DNA of 8,401 nt from an uncultured Selenomonadales bacterium (GTDB taxonomy: Bacteria > Bacillota > Negativicutes > Selenomonadales > Selenomonadaceae): NCBI GenBank assembly GCA_947165405.1, contig CAMVAG010000096.1:1-8401 (forward strand), read 5' to 3'. The translations under genes and the position numbers were made by a program. The notes below the pieces were generated by a model. It was not told where the DNA came from. It did not search any database and saw only the letters and a list, made by a program, of their open reading frames with translations. Of the stretch, positions 1 through 5,901 are shown in pieces; position 1 is the first letter of the stretch, and each line of letters opens with the position of its first letter.

Positions 1-1499
1 CATTTAAAGGCTTTCTCTGACACAATGAGCGCGGCAGGAAATTCTTTCCAGTCTATGGCACCGATTCCTTTGATTTCGTTATTGAAAAGTTGCAGTTCGT
101 CCCCGCTCCCAAATTTTCTGAATAATTTCTGCAATGTCTCGGCTATATCGTGATTTTGCACGTTTCCGTACAGCTGCACCGCCTTGCGACTTCCCAAAAA
201 TGCCGCTGCAACGTCCACAGTGCCCGAACCCAGATTTTCAATCAGCGGCTTTACGTTCCAATACAGCAGATGAACTTTATTTCCGCCTTCCGTCAATTTT
301 TTTGCGCAATAATAGGTGTCCAACGTGTAGAATTGTTCATATACCTTCGCTTTTGCTTCCAATTCGGGCATCGCAGATTTTTTTTCGTCGATATAAGCTC
401 TTATGTCGTTTGCTTCGGCGGGATAATTTTTGTCAAGGAAAAGAAGAATGTCTTGCAGCTCTTTAGATATAAAATCTTCGTATTTTTTCTCGCCGACAAC
501 GGATTTATAAATTTGTCGCTCGTTGCTCGGAATTCCGATGATAAATTCTATTCCGGAAACCGGTCCGTCACGATATGCGGCGTACATATCCAACGGAATC
601 AATTTTCCGTCGCGTGTCGGACCGGACGCCAAGTCCAATGAAAGTTTTTGCTGCGCGTCTTTCAATTTTTGCGTCGAAAGTTGCATAAGCTCTTCCATAT
701 TCGTTGTCGAAGTCTCTTGCAGAAGTTTTTTCGCCAAATTGCGAGACGCTTCCGGCGTACTGTAAGTGAACATCGGGTCGCCGTAAAATATGAACGCTTT
801 TTGGAACAATCCCTTTGCCTGTTCGCACGCCGCAAGCAAACTTAAGCTCAATGCTCCCGATTCAAAACCCATAACGGTAATTTTTTCCGGGTCGCCGCCA
901 AAAGCAGAGATATTCTCTTTAATCCAGCGAAGTGCCGCGATTTGGTCGAGCAAGCCGAGATTGAGCGCGTCGGGATAATCCTCGCCGCCGGGAATTTCGG
1001 AAAAATCAATGAAGCCGAAGAGCCCGAGACGATAATTGAAGGTGACGCCGACGCTGTCGGGATAAATTTTGATAAAGTCGTCGCCGTGCAACAGCGGGTC
1101 GGCAGAACCGCCGTATGTAAAATCGCCGTGATGAAAAAATACGATGACCGGCTTTTTCTGCTTCGTCCGCTTGCTTGCGATACAAATATTCAGCGTCAAA
1201 CAATCCTCGCTTTGTCTGTGGTGCTTCAAGAACGAACCGTCGTAATCGACTTGAATCGCGGACGCGCCAAAATTTTTTGCTTCGAAGACATCATTTGATT
1301 CGGGCAACGGTTGAGGAGCTTTCCAGCGAAGTTTTCCGACAGGAGGCTTGGCGTAGGGAATACCTGTAAAAAAAATTGTATTCTTCTCTTTTTCCCCGAC
1401 GAAGACGCCTGTTTTTGTCTTTACCGCACAGCCCTCATCAAATGCGCCGTGAATTTGCCGATTCTGCCGATTCAATTCCTCGATGTCGCTTTTTTTCAT
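1..1499 (-). CDS. Type-B carboxylesterase-fold protein lacking its catalytic Ser and His (probable pseudoenzyme), 3' end beyond window
   Basis: There are 499 codons open from the ATG at 1499 to the window edge with no stop; about 25-30 residues should be missing by comparison with the paralogue at 2650-4218. The family is clear from GIPYAKPPVGKLRWKAP (residues 46-62), SEDCLTLN (97-104), YRLGLFGF (156-163) and NLGLLDQIAALRWIKENI (180-197). The catalytic set is degraded. The elbow, normally G-E-S-A-G, reads G211-F-E-S-G215, with Glu213 at the nucleophile position. The oxyanion HGG reads H123-H-G-D. The His position aligns without gaps to Gly426. The acid aligns to Glu327, which is kept. No signal peptide is visible. 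The ATG overlaps the stop of the membrane gene upstream (ATGA) and has no good SD site, so it is either translationally coupled or not the true start: the frame stays open upstream of 1499. I infer a binding, regulatory or scaffolding role like that of non-catalytic cholinesterase-fold proteins. Ligand and partner are unknown. Confidence 0.85.
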   Translation of the reverse strand, partial: MKKSDIEELNRQNRQIHGAFDEGCAVKTKTGVFVGEKEKNTIFFTGIPYAKPPVGKLRWKAPQPLPESNDVFEAKNFGASAIQVDYDGSFLKHHRQSEDCLTLNICIASKRTKQKKPVIVFFHHGDFTYGGSADPLLHGDDFIKIYPDSVGVTFNYRLGLFGFIDFSEIPGGEDYPDALNLGLLDQIAALRWIKENISAFGGDPEKITVMGFESGALSLSLLAACEQAKGLFQKAFIFYGDPMFTYSTPEASRNLAKKLLQETSTTNMEELMQLSTQKLKDAQQKLSLDLASGPTRDGKLIPLDMYAAYRDGPVSGIEFIIGIPSNERQIYKSVVGEKKYEDFISKELQDILLFLDKNYPAEANDIRAYIDEKKSAMPELEAKAKVYEQFYTLDTYYCAKKLTEGGNKVHLLYWNVKPLIENLGSGTVDVAAAFLGSRKAVQLYGNVQNHDIAETLQKLFRKFGSGDELQLFNNEIKGIGAIDWKEFPAALIVSEKAFK

Positions 1500-1924
1500 A
1501 ACGTCATCAAATAAAAAGCCGTCGCTCCCGTCGCCGTAGCGTTCGCGGATTTTTTTATGCGATAACGGCGAAGAGCCATATTGAACGCGAAAATTAATAT
1601 CGGAGGAATGATGACGAATTGAAACTGTTCCTCGACGTAATTTAGCACTGAAATTTCCAGCCTCGTGGCGATTTGAATTGCAACCAAAAAAATAATAATC
1701 AGCACTGCAAACGCCGTGAATCTGTACGCGGGCTTATTCTGTACGGTTTTGCTGAAAATAATTTTGTATATCAGCCATTCCAGAATCATTCCGACAACTA
1801 AACAGCTCGCTATGGACAGCCATTCGGGGCAGCCTAAAATTTTCGGGATTTCAAAAGTGAATCCATATCCGACCGCCGCCACGAGCGCAATAAATAAATC
1901 GTCAATCGTAAATATTTTTTTCAT
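1496..1924 (-). CDS. Four-helix integral membrane protein, unknown function, 142 aa
   Basis: I do not recognise the family. Hydrophobic segments lie near residues 9-25, 36-57, 69-87 and 102-118, followed by a basic stretch (RRYRIKK, 119-125) that should sit in the cytoplasm. The start at 1924 has a GGGGTG SD site 5-6 nt upstream, and the gene lies 17 bp after the preceding membrane gene. The last 17 residues (from Ser126) are Ala/Thr-rich and do not look like a natural tail. They begin exactly after a run of seven A's (1550-1556, read on the minus strand) that forms an A_AAA_AAA slippery heptamer in frame. In the -1 frame the reading continues as IRERYGDGSDGFLFDDV and joins the downstream esterase-like gene without a stop. 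The gene may therefore be the membrane-anchor half of a fusion protein, either frameshifted in this sequence or joined by programmed frameshifting. Confidence 0.7.
   Translation of the reverse strand: MKKIFTIDDLFIALVAAVGYGFTFEIPKILGCPEWLSIASCLVVGMILEWLIYKIIFSKTVQNKPAYRFTAFAVLIIIFLVAIQIATRLEISVLNYVEEQFQFVIIPPILIFAFNMALRRYRIKKSANATATGATAFYLMTL
1550..1556 (-). other. A_AAA_AAA slippery heptamer / homopolymer at a membrane-protein to pseudo-esterase frame junction
   Basis: On the minus strand the codons of the 142-aa gene read ATA AAA AAA TCC, which matches the X_XXY_YYZ arrangement of -1 frameshift sites. After a one-base backward slip the next codon is ATC, and 17 sense codons (I-R-E-R-Y-G-D-G-S-D-G-F-L-F-D-D-V) lead into the ATG at 1499 of the esterase-like gene. 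The heptamer and its frame are seen directly. Real frameshifting is inference: I find no clear SD-like enhancer upstream and no strong stem just downstream. A lost A (A8 to A7), by mutation or by assembly error, explains the same pattern. Confidence 0.55.
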
Positions 1925-1941
1925 TCTTCACCCCAACGCGC

Positions 1942-2577
1942 TCACTGTTCCAAGTCAAGTTCGGCGTACAACTGACTGATTTGCTCTTCCGTGTAATGCA
2001 TTTTTTTATAAGTGTCCGAAAAAATAACTTTGATACTTGCCAACCGCCCGGCAAGACGTTGTTCCTGCCGAAGTTCGCGTCCCGTTATGAAGAGGTATTC
2101 AAACATTCTGTCACCGAAAAACCAAAAGAATACGATAAAAATTTCGCGCGGCACTTCGTCAAGAGGAACTGTCAACCACAAAAGCAGACCGCTGATGATT
2201 AAGCCGACGAGCATAAAGATAAACATTTTAAATTCGTGATCCTGTTCCTTTTCGACAAGACCGAGCCTGTAAGAAAAATCATCGCGAATAATTTCTTTGA
2301 TAATTTTTTTCTCGTCTGCCGATAAGCAATCCCCAATGACATTCAAGACAAGCGGACATTCATCGGGAATGGGGCCTGCGGCATCTTGGAGAAAATCGAC
2401 AAAATCCGGATTCAAGCTTTCTTGGTCTTTGGAGCTGTATGTGTTGATTATGTCGTTGTAATCGGAAATACAACAATGCACCGTCGCAATTCCGTTTTCG
2501 ATATAATCACGTTTTATGCGTGAGTCTATTCGGCTTTTTTTTCGTTCAAACAATCGAATAAAATTGCGTTTCTTCAT
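1942..2577 (-). CDS. Uncharacterised two-helix membrane protein with a cytoplasmic N-terminal domain, 211 aa
   Basis: The start is set at 2577, not at the ATG 42 bases upstream (2619), because GAGGA at 2583-2587 gives a proper SD site 5 nt before 2577 and the 2619 ATG lies inside an RNA hairpin. About 115 soluble residues come first, including a motif with TVHCCISDYNDIINTYS (32-48) and ESLNPDF (53-59). Two hydrophobic helices follow (about 117-137 and 145-165), then a charged tail with a probable helix (RELRQEQRLAGRLASIK, 167-183). From memory, Bacillota genomes carry uncharacterised proteins with a similar 'VHC-ISxYDDIIxxYS-LNPxF' N-terminus and two C-terminal helices, but I cannot verify that here. 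No catalytic motif is visible. The gene follows a hairpin after the carboxylesterase and precedes a four-helix membrane protein by 17 bp, so the two membrane proteins may act together. Confidence 0.75.
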   Translation of the reverse strand: MKKRNFIRLFERKKSRIDSRIKRDYIENGIATVHCCISDYNDIINTYSSKDQESLNPDFVDFLQDAAGPIPDECPLVLNVIGDCLSADEKKIIKEIIRDDFSYRLGLVEKEQDHEFKMFIFMLVGLIISGLLLWLTVPLDEVPREIFIVFFWFFGDRMFEYLFITGRELRQEQRLAGRLASIKVIFSDTYKKMHYTEEQISQLYAELDLEQ

Positions 2578-2582
2578 GTTAA

Positions 2583-2587
2583 TCCTC
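2583..2587 (-). promoter_or_regulatory. SD site deciding the start at 2577
   Basis: GAGGA on the minus strand lies 5 nt before the ATG at 2575-2577. The alternative in-frame ATG at 2617-2619 has no SD site and is buried in the hairpin stem-loop at 2605-2629. Confidence 0.7.
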
Positions 2588-2604
2588 ATTTCGCCGCAAG
2601 TAAA

Positions 2605-2629
2605 GGCAGAGAGATTCAATCCCTCTGCC
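2605..2629 (-). terminator. Intercistronic hairpin, possible weak or attenuating terminator
   Basis: On the minus strand GGCAGAG pairs with CTCTGCC (7 bp), a G-U pair extends it, and GAT/ATC can add three more pairs around a small loop. The G-U pair becomes an A-C mismatch on the plus strand, so the structure favours minus-strand RNA. It is followed by TTTACTT, a poor U-tract, so I expect partial termination or a 3'-end-stabilising or processing structure. It lies 20 bp after the carboxylesterase stop and would lower expression of the membrane/pseudo-esterase genes relative to the hydrolases. Confidence 0.5.
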
Positions 2630-2649
2630 CTGCAGCTGATTATTCGAAA

Positions 2650-4218
2650 TTAAATCATATAATATTTGGTAAGGGAATAGGTTCTGTCCCAATCGACGAT
2701 TTTAAGCGCAGATTCCTTTTCGGGGTGAATGTTGAACTCGTCGAAGACCATAACTTGTTTGTTTTCCGTGTCGTAGAGCGGCCAGTCTTTTTTCTTGCCG
2801 TCGGGAGAAATTTCCGCGCCAAGTGACGGGTTGCCTGTCTTGGCGAACTGAATCCACATCTTGCGCATTGTCTTTGAAAAAGTTTCGTCGAATACTCTGC
2901 CCGTGTCGCCGGTTATTTCGGGGTGATTGAAAACAACCGCAAGCTCAATGGCGTGTCCGCATTTCATTATCGGCAAAGAGGATTCGGGCGTGAAATAATA
3001 AGCGTAAGATTTGCCGCCGCCTTTTGTCAAACTCTCCGCCAACTTGATAATCGGCGCATTGAACCAAATTTGGCTGAAAAGACGGCTGTCACGTTCCCAA
3101 TCTTCACACTGCATATCGTTCCGGAAACTTTCGGCAAGTTTTTTCTCCGCGTCGGTGAATTGGGCAAGTTTTTTCGTCTTGCGTTCAGCCGCCCACGCGT
3201 TCCAACCTTCCAAGCCGAAACTGTACACGAAGAAATTCATTTCGTCTTTGTTGCAGCCGATAAGAAAATCGATGTCCTTCGCCGCGCCGTTCGCATAAGC
3301 CTCAAACGGTTCCAACGGCAAATATTTTCCGTCACGTTCGGGAAATTGGCGCAGGAAGAGTACGGCTGATGCTTCAAAAATTTTTTGGGCGTCGACCTTG
3401 AGCAATTCGGCGACGGTTTTGCAGCCGAGCACGTCCAGCAATTCATTCGTGCAAGCGATACATTCTTCCGAAGACCGCGTTTGGTTGGGCGCGCCGCTTT
3501 CGGCAATGACGTGTTTAAAATATTTTTGCGAGCCGGGAATCAGCGGGAGCAATGTACAACTTCCCGCGCCTGCCGATTCGCCGAAAATCGTCACGTTGTC
3601 GGGGTCGCCGCCGAAATTTGAAATGTTTTCGTGCACCCACTTCAAAGCCGCAATTTGGTCAAGCAGTCCCAAATTTTGTGCGTCGGGATAGTCTTTGCCG
3701 TCCGATAAATGGGATAAATGTAAAAAGCCGAAGACGCCGAGCCTGTAAGCGATTGTCACGACGATAACGTCGGGATTTTCTTTAACGAAATTGTGACAGT
3801 CAAACATCGGGTCGACGGTGCCGCCCGCCTCAAACGCTCCGCCGTGAATCCAAACCATTACAGTTTTTTTCTGCGCAGAGGTTTCGTCCGCTTTCCACAC
3901 GTTCAGATATAAGCAATCTTCATCAAGATAGAAAAGGGAGCCGACCTCGAAGTTTTCATTGCCGTAGGCACTTTTTGCGTTGTGATACGCCTCGTAAATG
4001 CCGTTATCGGGAACAATGTCAACGGGAGCTTTCCAGCGCAGATTTCCGACAGGTTGCTTGCCGACGAACGGAATGCCTCTGTACGAAATGATATTTTCCG
4101 TCCGCTTGCCGACAAAGGTGCCATTGACGCATTTGACTGCCAGCGACTTGTCATAATTGTCATCAGTGATTCGTTTGTTTTCGCCGTATTGCGCGCGCAG
4201 TAATGCTTTTACGTCCAT
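2650..4218 (-). CDS. Carboxylesterase type B (alpha/beta hydrolase, cholinesterase family), intact triad, 522 aa
   Basis: This is predicted to be a serine hydrolase of carboxylic esters; the substrate is unknown. Visible motifs: GIPFVGKQPVGNLRWKAP (48-65), EDCLYLNVW (100-108, the second family signature), oxyanion hole H125-G-G-A, nucleophile elbow G213-E-S215-A-G217 in FGGDPDNVTIFGESAGAGS, acid Glu326 in NKDE, and His422 in CGHAIE. The triad is therefore Ser215/Glu326/His422. The length is usual for bacterial members. No signal peptide is visible, so it should be cytosolic. The ATG at 4218 is 6 bp after the stop of amidohydrolase B. Its SD GAGG overlaps that stop (TGAGG), with a short spacer of 4-5 nt, which points to coupled translation. 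Position directly behind two amidohydrolases suggests sequential or parallel hydrolysis of related compounds. It is a paralogue of the degenerate protein at 1-1499. Confidence 0.93.
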   Translation of the reverse strand: MDVKALLRAQYGENKRITDDNYDKSLAVKCVNGTFVGKRTENIISYRGIPFVGKQPVGNLRWKAPVDIVPDNGIYEAYHNAKSAYGNENFEVGSLFYLDEDCLYLNVWKADETSAQKKTVMVWIHGGAFEAGGTVDPMFDCHNFVKENPDVIVVTIAYRLGVFGFLHLSHLSDGKDYPDAQNLGLLDQIAALKWVHENISNFGGDPDNVTIFGESAGAGSCTLLPLIPGSQKYFKHVIAESGAPNQTRSSEECIACTNELLDVLGCKTVAELLKVDAQKIFEASAVLFLRQFPERDGKYLPLEPFEAYANGAAKDIDFLIGCNKDEMNFFVYSFGLEGWNAWAAERKTKKLAQFTDAEKKLAESFRNDMQCEDWERDSRLFSQIWFNAPIIKLAESLTKGGGKSYAYYFTPESSLPIMKCGHAIELAVVFNHPEITGDTGRVFDETFSKTMRKMWIQFAKTGNPSLGAEISPDGKKKDWPLYDTENKQVMVFDEFNIHPEKESALKIVDWDRTYSLTKYYMI

Positions 4219-4224
4219 AATGCC

Positions 4225-5880
4225 TCATGCTCCATAAACTTTTTTGCCTTCAAAGTAAGTCGCCGCAGGTTTGGCAGTGTGAATTTCCGTCACGGGACAA
4301 GTCAAAACATCTTTTGTCACGAGGAGGAAGTCGGCATATTTTCCGTTGCTGATACTGCCGCGTTCGTTCTCAAGGAACATTTGCTTTGCGACGTTGATTG
4401 TCAAAGCCGTGATAGCCTGTTCGCGAGTTATCAGTTCTTCAGTCCACCAAGGCTTTCCTTTTTCCATGAAACATTGCCCTGTTACTGCAATTTCAATAAT
4501 TCCGAACGGGTCATCGGGGCTGCCGGAGAGTGCGGGGAAATCCGAGTGCGAAGTCACTTGAACGCCGTTATCGAAGAATGATTTCATCGGATAACTTTTG
4601 TCGCCCATGCCTTCGGGCACCATGTCGGGCAAAACTTTTTGAACTTCGTCTTCAACATGATGCCAAAGCATTCCTTCGGTCACGTAAATGTTGTGGTCTG
4701 CCATGCGCTTATAATCCGTCGGAAAAACTTGGTGAACGTGGACAAGAGTGTTGCGAAGTTCATCTTTGCCGCCGTTTATGTATGCGTTGACGGCGCGATT
4801 GACAGCTTTATTGCCCATCGTGTGAATATGCATGCTCAAACCTTTTTCGTTAGACTTGCGCGTAATGTAGGTGACTTCGTCTTCCTCCCAGTTGGCGATA
4901 CCTTGTTTCCCGCCCGAATACAGCGGCTCAACAAAGCCCGTGCCCGTTTCGACCGTGCCGTCCATGAAAAGTTTAACCCAGTTGGTTTTTACGTGCTCGG
5001 AAGAATATTTTTGAACGTCGAGGGCTTTTTCCAAGTTTTTATCAATATCCATCCAGCTTTCGAGTTCATAACTCAAGCCCAAGACAAAATGCAGGTCGCC
5101 TGCCTTGTCTTTTTGTTGCGCGGCTTTAAAGTAGCTTTCATTGAAGAAATAATTGCCCCAGCCGTCAAGATACATCGTGTAGCCTTCGGACAACAGATGC
5201 TGTTCAATGTCAATCAGAATTTTTTTCGCAAAGTCGACGGAAAAGAGATTGTCATTGTCCAAGAAAGAGCGCGTGTAAGTTCCGGCCTGTTCCTTAAGAA
5301 AACCGGTCGGAGTTCCGTCGTCACCAAAGACAATTTCGCCGCCGCGAACTTCTCTTTTGAGGACGGTGCCGTCTTTCGACATGATTCCCGCGTTGACAAG
5401 GCAAAGAGTGTTCACAAGAGCTTTGTGCCCTTCCTCGTCCGCAAAGTACATGGGAATATCGCTGCAAATTTTATCCAAATCTTGACGAGTCGGCATATTT
5501 TTTTCAAACAGCAGGACTTGCCAGCCGAAACCGAAAATAGCCGTCGCTCCGTTGTCTTTTGCCTTCTTGACTGCGGCGGGAACGATTTCAGACAAAAATT
5601 TTTCCGGAGTAATCTCTCTGTTAATCGCCGTTCCGACTTTCGGAATGCCGTGACCGATTGAATAATGCGCGTGACCGTTGCCGCAAGTGGGCATGACAAG
5701 CCCTTTGCCGCTGTAGTCGATGACTTCCGTCTTGCCGTCTTCGATAAAAGCTTCGACGCCTTTTTTGTCGCCGACGTAAATAAACTTGCCGTCCTTAACC
5801 GCGAACGCCTCGACGATTTGATTGTCTTCAGAAGTAAAAATTTTTCCGCAAACGACAAGGTCTGCTACGTTGTTTTTCAT
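4225..5880 (-). CDS. Amidohydrolase B, YtcJ-like Amidohydro_3 family metal hydrolase, 551 aa
   Basis: The family hydrolyses amide, formamide or N-acyl bonds using metal in a TIM barrel. The order of motifs fits: N-terminal beta-sandwich with DGKFIYVGD (30-38), H70-A-H72 metal ligands, DEEGHKALVN (148-157), the Lys303 bridge position in WVKLFMDGT, H351-I-H353, the LVHVHQ histidines (381/383), S446-D447-FP (the acid), and a C-terminal GSISNGKYADFLLV that closes the sandwich. The stretch before HAH is unusual: CGNGHAH instead of the usual hydrophobic-D-(G/S)-H-x-H, so Asn replaces a highly conserved Asp. Metal ligands are kept, so activity is likely but specificity may differ. No signal peptide is visible. 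The start has a strong GGAGG (5888-5892) 7 nt upstream. The gene lies 21 bp after amidohydrolase A and 6 bp before the esterase. Exact substrate unknown. Confidence 0.9.
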   Translation of the reverse strand: MKNNVADLVVCGKIFTSEDNQIVEAFAVKDGKFIYVGDKKGVEAFIEDGKTEVIDYSGKGLVMPTCGNGHAHYSIGHGIPKVGTAINREITPEKFLSEIVPAAVKKAKDNGATAIFGFGWQVLLFEKNMPTRQDLDKICSDIPMYFADEEGHKALVNTLCLVNAGIMSKDGTVLKREVRGGEIVFGDDGTPTGFLKEQAGTYTRSFLDNDNLFSVDFAKKILIDIEQHLLSEGYTMYLDGWGNYFFNESYFKAAQQKDKAGDLHFVLGLSYELESWMDIDKNLEKALDVQKYSSEHVKTNWVKLFMDGTVETGTGFVEPLYSGGKQGIANWEEDEVTYITRKSNEKGLSMHIHTMGNKAVNRAVNAYINGGKDELRNTLVHVHQVFPTDYKRMADHNIYVTEGMLWHHVEDEVQKVLPDMVPEGMGDKSYPMKSFFDNGVQVTSHSDFPALSGSPDDPFGIIEIAVTGQCFMEKGKPWWTEELITREQAITALTINVAKQMFLENERGSISNGKYADFLLVTKDVLTCPVTEIHTAKPAATYFEGKKVYGA

Positions 5881-5901
5881 GGTAATTCCTCCAAAAAATT
5901 T

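Noticed and set aside
134..641. Overlapping plus-strand open frames of 110 and 163 codons
   Set aside because: They are antisense to the esterase-fold gene at 1-1499, which aligns with its paralogue along its whole length. Their translations are Cys/Phe/Arg-rich with no motif.
1..1499. Interpretation of the first gene as a decayed pseudogene
   Set aside because: The visible frame is intact for 499 codons, with structural motifs preserved and losses limited to catalytic positions. Only the upstream junction with the membrane gene suggests a frameshift.
2578..2619. Fourteen-residue N-terminal extension of the two-helix membrane protein (ATG at 2619)
   Set aside because: No SD site, and the ATG lies in the hairpin. 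The ATG at 2577 has GAGGA at the right distance.
4639..5661. 340-codon open frame on the plus strand
   Set aside because: It lies wholly antisense to amidohydrolase B, whose family motifs are unmistakable. The frame is open because of that gene's codon habit; no SD site or recognisable motif.
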